A program made the translations under genes and the position numbers. A model generated the notes under the pieces. That model made no database searches. It worked only from the letters and a program-made list of their open reading frames with translations, and was not told where the DNA came from. A stretch of 64,000 bases of DNA. It comes from Actinomadura luteofluorescens (lineage in GTDB: Bacteria > Actinomycetota > Actinomycetes > Streptosporangiales > Streptosporangiaceae). Each line of letters opens with the position of its first letter. Position 1 is the stretch's first letter. Of the stretch, positions 53,179 through 61,354 are shown piece by piece. The stretch spans positions 2,790,001-2,854,000 of the forward strand of contig NZ_JACCBA010000001.1 in the NCBI RefSeq assembly GCF_013409365.1. Reading direction: 5' to 3'.

Positions 53179-54753
53179 ATGAGCGACAAAGACCCGCGCC
53201 GCGACGACCTCGCGGGGGACGAGGCCGCCCGCCGACCACCGGCGGCTCCGGAGACGCCAGGCGACGCCGTCCCCGGCTCCCCGGAGGACGGAAAGAGCGA
53301 GGACACCGAAGAACCGACCGGCGGGACGGAGTCGGCCGCGTCCGGCGACGAGGCGGATGAATCCGCGCCCTCCGATACCGCGGCCCCGGCCCGGCGGGCC
53401 GGCCGGCGGCGGAAGGGGCTGCGGTGGGTCGCGATCGGCGCGGCCGCGCTGCTGCTCGTCGCGGGCGGCGGCGCGGCGTGGCTCTACCACGACCTCGTAG
53501 GCGGGATCGAGCAGAAGCACGTCAGCGACAAGCTCGGCGTGAACCGGCCGAAGAAGCTGAACAAGTCGCTCAACATCCTCCTGATCGGGTCCGACACCAG
53601 GGAGGGCGAGAACTCGGAGTACGCGGTGCCGGGGATGGCCGGGGCACGGTCGGACACCACGATCCTGCTGCATCTCTCGCCGAACCGGGACCAGGCGGTC
53701 GGGATCAGCTTTCCGCGCGACTCGATGGTGAAGATGCCGTCGTGCAAGAAGGAGAAGGGCGGCACCGTCCCGGCGCAGTTCGGAATGCTGAACGCGGCGT
53801 TCGCGTATGCGGGGCCGACGTGCACGTGGAAGACGCTGGAGTCGCTCACCGGCATCCACATCGACCATTTCGTGCAGGTGGACTTCGCCGGGTTCAAGCG
53901 GATGGTGGACGCTCTGGGCGGCGTCGAGATCTGCGTCGACAAGCCCGTGAGGGACCCGAGGGCCGAGCTGTACCTGAAGGCCGGGAAGCAGACCGTGAAG
54001 GGCGATGACGCGCTCGGCTACGTGCGTGCGCGCTACTCGCTCGGTGACGGCTCCGACCTGGAACGCATCGAGCGGCAGCAGAAGTTCATGGCCGCGGTCG
54101 TCGACAAGGCCACCAGCGGGTCCGTCCTCAAGGATCCGGCGAAGACGTACAAGTTCCTCAAGGCCGCGACCAAGTCGATGACGACCGACGACGACCTGGA
54201 TCTGGCGGGGATGCGGAAGCTCGCGGACGGGTTGAAGGGGATGAGCGCGGGCCAGGTGCGGTTCGTCACCGTCCCCGTGGAGGGGTACGCGCCGGACCCG
54301 AACCGCGTCCAGTGGAACGAGGAACTCGCGAAGCCGCTGTTCGAGGCGGTCCGGCACGACGACGACCTGCCCGCGGAGCCGGCCAAGCCCGCCCGGCCGG
54401 CTCCGGCGCCGCCCTCGCCCGGCAAGGTGCACGTCACCGTGGTCGACGCGGGCGCCAAGGACAAGCAGGTCGAACGGGTCGTGAACCAACTCCGGCGGCG
54501 CGGGTTCGCGGTGGCGAAGAAGGTCGAGAAGGCCGCCGCGGCACCGGAGAGCCGCCTGGTCTACGCGCCGGCGGCCGAGGCGCAGGCGTCGGCGCTCGCG
54601 CGGGACGTCCCGGACGCTCTGCTCACCTCCGAGACCACCGGACCGCCGGACGGCGTCCGGCTCGTCATCGGAGCCAAGGGGCTGCGGCTCGCGCCGCCCG
54701 CCATCAACAGGATCGGCGGGGGCGTCAAGGCCGGCCGCAAGCTCTGCGGCTGA
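53179..54753 (+). CDS. LytR-CpsA-Psr protein with C-terminal LytR_C domain
   Basis: A 524-residue LCP protein. A long disordered, acidic cytoplasmic N-terminus (~80 residues) leads to one membrane segment (82-103). The LCP ligase domain (~130-330) has LNILLIGSDTREGE, ARSDTTILLHLSPN, GISFPRDSMVKMP with the catalytic Arg, LNAAFAYAGP, DFAGFKRMVDALGGVEICVD and YVRARYSLGDGSDLERIERQQ. A Pro-rich linker and a LytR_C domain (~415-520, VHVTVVDAGAKDKQVERVVNQLRRRGF) follow. It is predicted to attach wall polymers to peptidoglycan. The N-terminal tail is rich in Ser/Thr and could be a substrate of the adjacent divergent kinase. Start ATG 53179. Confidence 0.92.
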   Translation: MSDKDPRRDDLAGDEAARRPPAAPETPGDAVPGSPEDGKSEDTEEPTGGTESAASGDEADESAPSDTAAPARRAGRRRKGLRWVAIGAAALLLVAGGGAAWLYHDLVGGIEQKHVSDKLGVNRPKKLNKSLNILLIGSDTREGENSEYAVPGMAGARSDTTILLHLSPNRDQAVGISFPRDSMVKMPSCKKEKGGTVPAQFGMLNAAFAYAGPTCTWKTLESLTGIHIDHFVQVDFAGFKRMVDALGGVEICVDKPVRDPRAELYLKAGKQTVKGDDALGYVRARYSLGDGSDLERIERQQKFMAAVVDKATSGSVLKDPAKTYKFLKAATKSMTTDDDLDLAGMRKLADGLKGMSAGQVRFVTVPVEGYAPDPNRVQWNEELAKPLFEAVRHDDDLPAEPAKPARPAPAPPSPGKVHVTVVDAGAKDKQVERVVNQLRRRGFAVAKKVEKAAAAPESRLVYAPAAEAQASALARDVPDALLTSETTGPPDGVRLVIGAKGLRLAPPAINRIGGGVKAGRKLCG

Positions 54754-54756
54754 GCC

Positions 54757-55377
54757 TCAGCCCACGGCGGACAGGATCGCCGCGAGCGCCCCGGCGAGCA
54801 TGTAGGGCCCGTACGGGAACTCGCCCTTGCGCGACCGGCGGACGATCAGGATGCCCAGGGCCACGAGGCCGCCGAGCAGGTAGGTCGCCAGGAGGCCGAT
54901 CAGCCACGCGTCCTGCCCGAACCAGCCGAGATAGAGGCCGAGCACGCCGGACAGCTTGACGTCCCCCATCCCGATCCCGGACGGGACGAGCAGCGCCTGC
55001 GCGAAGTACACCGCGAACAGCGCCGCCATCCCGATGAGCGCGTGCTCGAAGCGCCGCAGGCCGTCCTCGGTGAACGGCGCGGCCGCGGCGAGGAGCGCCG
55101 CCGCGACGCCATAGGAGGGGAGCGTGAACCGGTCGGGCAGCCGCTTGACCCCGACGTCGATGAAGCCGAGCAGGGTGCCCGCGGCGGCGAGGTACAGCAG
55201 CGCGGGCAGGACGGGCTCGTACCCGGCCCGCCAGCCGAGCAGGCCGAACAGGGCCGCCGTGACCAGGCCCATCACGATCCGGCGCCGGCGCGGGACCTCG
55301 CCCACGTACGGCGCCGCCAACGGCGCCGCGAGCACACCGATCACGAGCCCGACGGGCACCAACACGAACGCGACCAT
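54757..55377 (-). CDS. Type IV prepilin peptidase, A24 family (membrane aspartyl protease)
   Basis: A 206-residue membrane protease with about six TM segments. The two catalytic aspartates are Asp74 in GTLLGFIDVGVKRLPDRF and Asp139 in the GxGD motif GIGMGDVKLSG. It is the C-terminal half only: the cysteine-rich N-methylase domain of classical PilD is missing, as in TadV/CpaA. Such enzymes process prepilins for Tad/Flp-type pili or competence pseudopili. No prepilin or secretion gene is next to it here. Start ATG 55377; its 3' end is convergent with, and only 3 bases from, the LCP gene. Confidence 0.85.
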   Translation of the reverse strand: MVAFVLVPVGLVIGVLAAPLAAPYVGEVPRRRRIVMGLVTAALFGLLGWRAGYEPVLPALLYLAAAGTLLGFIDVGVKRLPDRFTLPSYGVAAALLAAAAPFTEDGLRRFEHALIGMAALFAVYFAQALLVPSGIGMGDVKLSGVLGLYLGWFGQDAWLIGLLATYLLGGLVALGILIVRRSRKGEFPYGPYMLAGALAAILSAVG

Positions 55378-55471
55378 CGCCCCTCGTCCCGATCCGGACT
55401 CCGCACCGCCCCCGGCACTTTAACCCCCCGGACGAGGCGCCCACCCCCGCCTCCGGAAGGCCGGGCGGCGG

Positions 55472-55969
55472 TCAGCGGCGGTAGTAGCGGCGGTCGTAAC
55501 GGCGGTCGTAACGAGGGTGATAGCGGTCGTCGTAGTCGTCATCACCGTTGATCAGAAGCCAGACGAAATAGAACAGCAGCAGCCCGGCGAGCACGCTGCC
55601 GATGTCGATCGCGCCGCCGCCGGTGAACTTCTTGTGCGTCGCGACGGCCGTGCAGACATGGCGCTTGCACTTGGCGTCCTTGTGCTCGTCCCGCCATTCT
55701 TCGGGCGGTGACTCCACGCGGACGTGCGGCTTGTCGTCGATCAGTACGGCCGTCTGCCGGACACCGTCCTCCACCGCGGTGGCGCCGGGCTCGAAGTACT
55801 TTCCCGCATGGATCTTGGGTCGGTCCTCGTAGATCGCGTTGACGGCCTTCGCCTGCAGCCAGGAACGGTTGGCCACGCAAATGATCAGCACGATGCCCAT
55901 CATCACGAGAAGCACGATGCGGGCTATCAGCCCGATACAGCCCAGCCCTGGACTCCGACGGTAGAACAC
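55472..55969 (-). CDS. Small two-TM membrane protein with YDRR-repeat tail
   Basis: A 165-residue membrane protein: N-terminal TM (IGLIARIVLLVMMGIVLIICVA), a ~75-residue soluble loop with two cysteines (CKRHVC), a second TM (IGSVLAGLLLFYFVWLLI), then a cationic/aromatic tail. The tail contains YHPRYDRRYDRRYYRR, encoded by a 9-12-base tandem repeat. Both ends may be cytoplasmic, with the loop outside. I do not recognise a family. Start GTG 55969 is tentative because no clear ribosome site is present; ATG codons within TM1 are alternatives but would truncate the membrane segment. Confidence 0.6.
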   Translation of the reverse strand: MFYRRSPGLGCIGLIARIVLLVMMGIVLIICVANRSWLQAKAVNAIYEDRPKIHAGKYFEPGATAVEDGVRQTAVLIDDKPHVRVESPPEEWRDEHKDAKCKRHVCTAVATHKKFTGGGAIDIGSVLAGLLLFYFVWLLINGDDDYDDRYHPRYDRRYDRRYYRR

Positions 55970-56122
55970 ACTGAGGACCCGTCCGGAGACGGGCCGAAGG
56001 CGCAACCGCACCTGATCGGCGCCCCCACGGGGAGTTGCCGTCCGCGCTCGCGGCCGGACGGTAGACCCCGCGAGTGGCCTTCCCGGCTCTCGCCACGCAA
56101 CCAAGACCGAAGGAGTACTTGC

Positions 56123-56605
56123 ATGACCCTCAACGGAATCATCGGCCACCGTCCGCAGCCGTTCCTCGAGTTCGAGATGGGCGTTGCCGCGCCCGCCTTC
56201 GCGGGGGACGAGCGGTGCACGTACGGGGTTCCCACGGCCGCGACGGTCGAGGCCGCCGTGCAGGGCATCTACGCCACGCTGTCCTCGCGGAAGCGGAACA
56301 CCGTGCTGGCCCTCGCGACGGACCTGATCGCCGTCACCAAGGGGCGCTGGCAGCCGGAGCCGGGGGTGTTGCGGCACCACGAGGCCGCCTACACCCTGAC
56401 CCTGGGCTGGTTCCAGGACGGAGGCTTCTGCTACCCCTTCATCACCGTGACCAGCCGGGCCCCCGAGATGCCCGCGCTGCCCGAGGCGGGTTCGATCAGG
56501 AACTGGCTCGGGCGGCTGGTCTCGCACACCGTCCGGTGCGGCGCCGTCGGCAACGGCAGCAGCGGCAAGACCTTCTGGGCCGTCGTGGACTTCCAGGAGA
56601 TCTGA
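56123..56605 (+). CDS. Hypothetical protein
   Basis: A 160-residue soluble protein with no membrane segment or signal. Strand-rich central segments (AYTLTLGWFQDGGFCYPFITVTSRAPEMPAL) surround an apolar core, and a Trp-containing end (GKTFWAVVDFQEI) closes it. I do not recognise a domain. Start ATG 56123 has a good AAGGAG site. A strong U-rich terminator lies 50 bases after the stop, so it is a single-gene transcript. It is divergent from the YDRR membrane protein. Confidence 0.68.
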   Translation: MTLNGIIGHRPQPFLEFEMGVAAPAFAGDERCTYGVPTAATVEAAVQGIYATLSSRKRNTVLALATDLIAVTKGRWQPEPGVLRHHEAAYTLTLGWFQDGGFCYPFITVTSRAPEMPALPEAGSIRNWLGRLVSHTVRCGAVGNGSSGKTFWAVVDFQEI

Positions 56606-56654
56606 TCCCGACCTGAACGACGCCCGGTATCCAGTGATCCGGGTGATGCAGTGG

Positions 56655-56696
56655 CCGGCCGCCATCCCCTCACGGGGTGGCGGCCGGTTCTTCTTC
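56655..56696 (+). terminator. Intrinsic terminator after the hypothetical gene
   Basis: CCGGCCGCCA (56655-56664) pairs perfectly with TGGCGGCCGG (56678-56687), with CCCC/GGGG stacked inside and a TCAC loop. It is followed by TTCTTCTTCT, a textbook Rho-independent terminator, which is uncommon in DNA this GC-rich. Confidence 0.82.
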
Positions 56697-56774
56697 TGGG
56701 GTGAACCGCACATTTCGCGCCCGATGCGAAGAAGCCGGCTACCGATTCGGACGAGCTCCGAACGGTGCGTCATG

Positions 56775-56808
56775 CGGGCCCTCACGGCCCGTCATTTTGT
56801 TCATTTTT
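56775..56808 (+). terminator. Hairpin with T-rich run upstream of the 41-codon gene
   Basis: CGGGCC (56775-56780) pairs with GGCCCG (56786-56791) across CTCAC, with ATG/CAT extension, followed by TCATTTTGTTCATTTTT. It could insulate the small gene from upstream transcription or act as an attenuator in its leader. Confidence 0.55.
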
Positions 56809-56851
56809 GTTGAGATTGTTCACATTTAACGCAAATGAAAGAGGCACCGAT

Positions 56852-56977
56852 ATGTCCAGCCCGGACAACAAGGTCGAAGTGACGGGCGGCGTCATCCAGC
56901 CCGAGACCGCCGACACCTACGACCTCGTCGTGGACGACGACCTCCAGGTGCAGATGAAGCCCGCCAAGAAGAAGTGA
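56852..56977 (+). CDS. 41-residue small protein, unknown
   Basis: A tiny acidic-to-basic protein: MSSPDNKVEVTGGV..., a middle rich in Asp/Val (DTYDLVVDDDLQVQM) and a lysine tail (KPAKKK). It has no signal peptide and no cysteines. AAAGAGG stands at a proper distance before ATG 56852. An unusually AT-rich stretch (56795-56850) upstream looks like a strong promoter. The gene is bounded by hairpins on both sides, so it is made as its own short mRNA. I know no family; a modified-peptide precursor is possible, but no modification enzyme is nearby. Confidence 0.6.
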   Translation: MSSPDNKVEVTGGVIQPETADTYDLVVDDDLQVQMKPAKKK

Positions 56978-56982
56978 CCGCT

Positions 56983-57062
56983 GCGGCCTCGAAGGCCGCG
57001 GAGATCTGATCGGCAGCCGCTCTCGTCCCGGACTTCCGGGGCGAGAGCGGTTCTTTCTTTTC
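56983..57062 (+). terminator. Double hairpin terminator after the 41-codon gene
   Basis: A first stem GCGGCCT/AGGCCGC (56983-56989 with 56993-56999) lies just past the stop. The second, CCGCTCTCG/CGAGAGCGG (57017-57025 with 57042-57050), is followed by TTCTTTCTTTT. The second is a strong intrinsic terminator and may also serve the convergent pucR-like gene. Confidence 0.8.
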
Positions 57063-57080
57063 GCGCGGCGGCGGCCCGGG

Positions 57081-58559
57081 TCAGTCGCGGAGACGGACGC
57101 GGCAGGCCAGGTGCAGGGCGAAGAGGGTGTCGGGGTCGGTCAGGTCGGCGCCGAGCCTCTCGACGATCTTCCTGATCCGGTAGTTGACCGCGTTGGGGTG
57201 CAGGGCCAGCCGGGACGCGGCGGCCTTCAGCGAGCCGCGCGCGTCGAGATAGGCGCACAGCGTCGCGATCGCCTCGGCCGAGCGCCCCGGCCCGAGCGCG
57301 TCGAGGGGCCGCAGCAGGTCGTCCACCACCCGGCGGCTGAGCGGCGAGGCGGCGATCTGGGCGAGCACCCGGTTGATGCCCGCGGCGTCGAAGGCGTGGA
57401 CGAGTTCGCCGGAGCGGACGGCGATGGCCGCCGCGGCGCGGGCCTCCGTGGCCGACTGGCGCAGGCCCTCCACCCCCCGCTGCGGCGTCCCGATCCCGAA
57501 GCGCAGCACCGTGCCGGGATGCTCCTCGGCCACGGCCGCGCGCACGGCCTCGATCAGCCGCAGGGCGCGCGGCGGGCGGATCTCGGCCCGGGCGGTGCCG
57601 ACCAGCACGATGTCGGCGGCGAGGCGGGCGAGGTTCCACGACTCGCCGGACGGCAGTTGGGCCTGGTGGGTGCGCAGGGTGAGGGTGTCGAACAGCCGCC
57701 GCCGTTCCGCGAGCTCGGCGGGGTCCGGGCCGGGCGGCCGGTCGGGGGTCATCCAGACCACGGTGTGCAGGTCGTCGACGGCCAGGCCGAGCAACCGGGC
57801 CCGGTCGGCCAGCGCCCCCGCCTGGGCGCGCTCGCTGACGATCAGCTCGGTGAGGATGTCGGACCGGGTCTGGCCGGGCGCGGTCGCCCGCTCCAGCGCG
57901 TGCTGCCGCAGCCGGCCGATCGCGGCGGCCACCGCCGGGAGCACCAGCCGTACGGCGTCGTCGGGCGGACCCGTCACGCCGCCCTGGCGGCGGCCCCCCA
58001 CCCAGATCGGCTCGACGCCGGCCGGTCCCGCCGCATCGGTCGTCGTCAGGGTGCGGCCGAGCACGGCCCCGACCCGTTCCAGCAGCAGGGCGGAGCGGTC
58101 CCCGCCCCCGTCGTCGCCGGACGGGTCGCCCATTTCGCGGACGATCCGCAGCGCGGCCTGCGCGCGGGCGAGCGAGTCGGCGGCGTCGCCCCGGATGACC
58201 TGGCCGAGGTAGAGCACCACTTCTGCGACGTCGCAGTCCTCCTCGGCCGCGAGCACGGCCAGGCGGGCCCGCTCGGCCAGGCGGGCCGCGGTGATCGGCA
58301 GCGTTCCGCAGCCGATGAGCACCAGCGCGGGCACGCCGCGCTCGGCGGCGGTCCGGACGGCGATGTCGAGCTCGTATCCGGCGGCCCGCGCGGCCGACCG
58401 GCCCGTCACGACGACCAGCGCCCCCTCCGGGGCCCGCTGGAGCCGCGCCAGGGCCTCGACCGCGGTCACGGAGGTGAGCGGCACGGCGTCGGCCGGGCCG
58501 GCGAGCAGGGTGAGCGGGATCCGGGAACCGGCCCCGACCAGGTCCGAGACGAAGGACAC
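57081..58559 (-). CDS. PucR/CdaR-family transcriptional regulator
   Basis: A 492-residue regulator of the PucR type. An N-terminal purine-catabolism-regulator-like domain (VTAVEALARLQRAPEGALVVVTGRSAARAAGYELDIAVRTAAERGVPALVLIG) and a central GGDEF-like domain (~300-400) precede the C-terminal HTH_30 (DARGSLKAAASRLALHPNAVNYRIRKIVERLG). Such proteins sense small metabolites and control catabolic operons. It is divergent from the DUF917/hydantoinase/ABC genes, which are its expected target. Start GTG 58559 is preferred to longer forms because a perfect palindrome lies directly upstream (58567-58583) and would otherwise be inside the gene. Confidence 0.88.
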   Translation of the reverse strand: MSFVSDLVGAGSRIPLTLLAGPADAVPLTSVTAVEALARLQRAPEGALVVVTGRSAARAAGYELDIAVRTAAERGVPALVLIGCGTLPITAARLAERARLAVLAAEEDCDVAEVVLYLGQVIRGDAADSLARAQAALRIVREMGDPSGDDGGGDRSALLLERVGAVLGRTLTTTDAAGPAGVEPIWVGGRRQGGVTGPPDDAVRLVLPAVAAAIGRLRQHALERATAPGQTRSDILTELIVSERAQAGALADRARLLGLAVDDLHTVVWMTPDRPPGPDPAELAERRRLFDTLTLRTHQAQLPSGESWNLARLAADIVLVGTARAEIRPPRALRLIEAVRAAVAEEHPGTVLRFGIGTPQRGVEGLRQSATEARAAAAIAVRSGELVHAFDAAGINRVLAQIAASPLSRRVVDDLLRPLDALGPGRSAEAIATLCAYLDARGSLKAAASRLALHPNAVNYRIRKIVERLGADLTDPDTLFALHLACRVRLRD

Positions 58560-58566
58560 GCCCGCA

Positions 58567-58583
58567 TTGTGCCATCGGCACAA
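58567..58583. promoter_or_regulatory. Perfect palindrome between pucR-like gene and catabolic operon
   Basis: TTGTGCC-ATC-GGCACAA, a 7-bp perfect inverted repeat, 7 bases before the pucR-like start. A related half-site, CTTGTGCC, occurs about 30 bases further toward the operon. This is a strong candidate operator for the divergent regulator. Confidence 0.68.
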
Positions 58584-58648
58584 ACGTTCGCGAAACCTTG
58601 TGCCCCCCACCCTTCCGCCAGGTCAGACGGTGGGACCATTCTTCCAGC

Positions 58649-59740
58649 ATGCAGATGACACCTTCGAGGACCGGTCACGTGACGCTCGACGACGTTCCGG
58701 CGCTCGCCCGCGGCTGCGCGATCCTGGGAACCGGGGGCGGCGGGGACGTCGAGACGGGCACGCTGACCGCGGTCCGGGCGATCGACGAGTACGGCGAGGT
58801 GCCGCTCATCCCGCTGTCGGAGGTGCCCGACGACAGCCTCGTGCTTCCGCTGTCGGGGATCGGAGCGCCCACCGTCGCCCACGAGATGCTGATGAGCGGC
58901 GAGGAGCCGCTGCTCATCCGGGACGAGGTCGAGCGGATCCTCGGCCGTCCCGTGGCCGCGGTGATGGCCTGCGAGATCGGCGGCTCCAACGGCGTCGGGC
59001 CGGTCGGCTGGGCGGCGCGGCTCGGCCTGCCGCTGGTCGACGCCGACGGCATGGGACGGGCCTTCCCCGAGGTCCAGATGGTCTCGATGTACGTGGCGGG
59101 ACGGCCGGTGAACCTCGTCGTCCTGGCCGACGTGCAGGGCAACGTCACCACGGTCCGCCCGATCGACGGCCTGTGGTCGGAGCGCATCTCCCGCGCGGTG
59201 TGCATCGCCAGCGGGGCGTCGGCGCTGATGGCCGACTACGTGCTGACCGGCGCGCAGGCGCGGGGCGCGGTCATCGAGGGGACGGTGAGCAAGGCCCTCG
59301 CGATCGGCCACGCCGTGCAGGAGGGCGCCGACCCGCTCGGCTCCCTGTGCGCGACGCTGGACGCCAGCGTCCTGATCACCGGGAAGGTCATCGACGTCGA
59401 GCGGCGGACCGGCGGCGGGTTCGTCCGCGGCAGCCTGGTCATCGACGGCACCGGCGACGACCGCGGCCGGCTGCTCCGGGTGGAGATCCAGAACGAGAAC
59501 CTGATTGCGCTGGAGGACGGCCGGGCGCGCGCCTGCGTCCCCGACCTGATCACGGTGGTGGACGCGCAGACCGCCGGCGCCATCTCCACCGAGTCGCTGC
59601 GCTACGGACAGCGGGTGGCGGTGCTGTCCTGGCCCTGCGACCCGATCTGGCGGACCGAGCGCGGTCTCGCCACGGCCGGCCCGCGGGCCTTCGGCTACGA
59701 CATCGACTACACGCCCGTGGAGGAGCTCAACCATGGCTGA
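58649..59740 (+). CDS. DUF917 family protein (S-methyl thiohydantoin desulfurase-like)
   Basis: A 363-residue protein of the DUF917/S-Me-THD family: GCAILGTGGGGDVETGTLTAV at the start, then IGAPTVAHEML, ACEIGGSNGVGPVGWAARLGLPLVDADGMGRAFPEVQMVS. The C-terminal half carries VLITGKVIDVERRTGGGFVRGSLVI. Members occur beside hydantoinase/oxoprolinase enzymes, and one group removes sulfur from thiohydantoins. Here it overlaps the hydantoinase gene by eight bases, so the two likely form a complex or sequential steps. Start ATG 58649, first gene of the operon. Confidence 0.87.
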   Translation: MQMTPSRTGHVTLDDVPALARGCAILGTGGGGDVETGTLTAVRAIDEYGEVPLIPLSEVPDDSLVLPLSGIGAPTVAHEMLMSGEEPLLIRDEVERILGRPVAAVMACEIGGSNGVGPVGWAARLGLPLVDADGMGRAFPEVQMVSMYVAGRPVNLVVLADVQGNVTTVRPIDGLWSERISRAVCIASGASALMADYVLTGAQARGAVIEGTVSKALAIGHAVQEGADPLGSLCATLDASVLITGKVIDVERRTGGGFVRGSLVIDGTGDDRGRLLRVEIQNENLIALEDGRARACVPDLITVVDAQTAGAISTESLRYGQRVAVLSWPCDPIWRTERGLATAGPRAFGYDIDYTPVEELNHG

Positions 59741-61307
59741 CCGTACGTCCGGCGGCACCGTCGCCCGGGACCTGCGCATCGGCGTCGACGTCGGCGGCAC
59801 CAACACCGACGCGGTCGTCCTCAGCGCCAAGGGCGAGGTCCTGGCCAGGACGAAGCAGGCGACCAGCGCCGACGTCTCCTCGGGCCTGCACACGGCGCTG
59901 ACCGCGGTGCTGGACCAGCTCGGCGACGACGTCCGGCGGGTGGGCCGCGTGATGCTCGGCACCACGCACGCCACCAACGCGATCCTGGAGCGGCGGGGGC
60001 TCGGGAAGGTCGCCGCGATCCGGCTCGGCGGCCCGGCCACCACCTCGGTCCCCCCGGCGCAGTCCTGGCCGGCGGACCTGTCTGCGGCGATCACGGCGCG
60101 CACCGCCGTGCTCCCCGGCGGCCACTACGTCGACGGCCGCCCGATCTCCAAGCTCGACCCGGGCGCGCTGCGCGCCGTGCTCGCCGACGTCGCGGGCGAG
60201 GCCGACGCGATCGCGCTGACCGGCGTGTTCAGCCCCGCCTTCGCCGACCAGGAGCTGGAGGCCGCGGAGATCGCCCGGGAGGAGCTCGGCGACGCGGTGC
60301 CCATCTCGATGAGCCACGAGATCGGCACGCTCGGGCTGCTGGAGCGCGAGAACGCCACGATCCTCAACGCCTCCCTCTACCGGGTCATCAGCGCGGTCTG
60401 GGACGGGCTGCAGCACACGCTCGCCGAGCGGGGCCTGGACGTCACCACCTACTTCGCGCAGAACGACGGCACCCTGATGGCGATCGACTACGCCGTCCGG
60501 TATCCGGTGCTGACGATCGGCTCCGGGCCGGCCAACTCCATCCGGGGCGCGGCGTTCCTGTCCGGCCTCACCGACGCGATCATCGCGGACGTGGGCGGCA
60601 CCTCGACCGACTTCGGCGTGCTGTACGCGGGCTTCCCCCGGGAGTCCTCGGCGGGCGTCGAGATCGGCGGGGTGCGGACCAACTTCCGGATGCCCGACAT
60701 CCTCGCGCTCGCGCTCGGCGGCGGCACCGTCATCGGGCCGGACGGGGCGGTCGGGCCGCAGTCGGTCGGGTACCGGATCACCGAGAAGGCGCTGACCTTC
60801 GGCGGCGACACCCCCACCATGACCGACGCGGGCGCGCTGGCCGGCCGCGGCGCGCCGACCGGCACGCCGGTCCCGGAGCGGCTGCACGGCGTGCTCGGCT
60901 CGGCGGTGCGGACGGCCGACCAGATGCTGGCCGACGCGGTCGACCGGATGACCCTCGGCAAGACCGACCAGCCGCTGATCGCGGTGGGCGGCGGGGCGTT
61001 CCTGATCCCCGACGCCCTGGACGGCGTCGCCGAGGTCATCCGTCCCGCCCACGGGGACGTCGCCAACGCCGTCGGCGCGGCGATCGCCATGGTCAGCGGC
61101 ACCATTGAGACCATCATCCCGGCAGGCGAGGGCCGCAGGGAGGCCATCGCCGAGGCGTCCGGGGTCGCCGGGCGCCGGGCCGTGCAGGCCGGAGCCGATC
61201 CGGCCGGAGTGGAGGTCGTGGAGATCACCGAAGTACCGATGAGTTATCTGCCCGAACCCGCGCTGCGGCTGCGGGTCAAGGCCGCCGGCCCGCTCGGCAA
61301 CCTCTAG
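59733..61307 (+). CDS. Hydantoinase/oxoprolinase family protein (HyuA-like)
   Basis: A 524-residue ATP-dependent hydantoinase/oxoprolinase A-subunit-like protein. The N-terminal actin-like phosphate motif GVDVGGTNTDAVV lies at ~17-29 and the hydantoinase domain core HATNAILERRGLGKVAAIRLGG near residue 80. A second phosphate-binding motif, IIADVGGTSTDFGVLYAG, lies at ~285 and a ribonuclease-H-like fold end ALGGGTVIGPDG follows. These enzymes hydrolyse cyclic amides such as 5-oxoproline or hydantoins using ATP. No B subunit is present in the window; DUF917 may replace it. Start ATG 59733 overlaps the preceding gene. It is followed by the peptide-type ABC importer. Confidence 0.9.
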   Translation: MADRTSGGTVARDLRIGVDVGGTNTDAVVLSAKGEVLARTKQATSADVSSGLHTALTAVLDQLGDDVRRVGRVMLGTTHATNAILERRGLGKVAAIRLGGPATTSVPPAQSWPADLSAAITARTAVLPGGHYVDGRPISKLDPGALRAVLADVAGEADAIALTGVFSPAFADQELEAAEIAREELGDAVPISMSHEIGTLGLLERENATILNASLYRVISAVWDGLQHTLAERGLDVTTYFAQNDGTLMAIDYAVRYPVLTIGSGPANSIRGAAFLSGLTDAIIADVGGTSTDFGVLYAGFPRESSAGVEIGGVRTNFRMPDILALALGGGTVIGPDGAVGPQSVGYRITEKALTFGGDTPTMTDAGALAGRGAPTGTPVPERLHGVLGSAVRTADQMLADAVDRMTLGKTDQPLIAVGGGAFLIPDALDGVAEVIRPAHGDVANAVGAAIAMVSGTIETIIPAGEGRREAIAEASGVAGRRAVQAGADPAGVEVVEITEVPMSYLPEPALRLRVKAAGPLGNL

Positions 61308-61354
61308 TCCGGCCCCCACTCCCCCGTCCGGTCCCCCTGCAAGGAGAACCCGTC

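Noticed and set aside
56852..56977. Lanthipeptide or lasso-peptide precursor
   Set aside because: There are no cysteines, no leader/core boundary and no modification or export gene in the neighbourhood; left as a small protein of unknown function.
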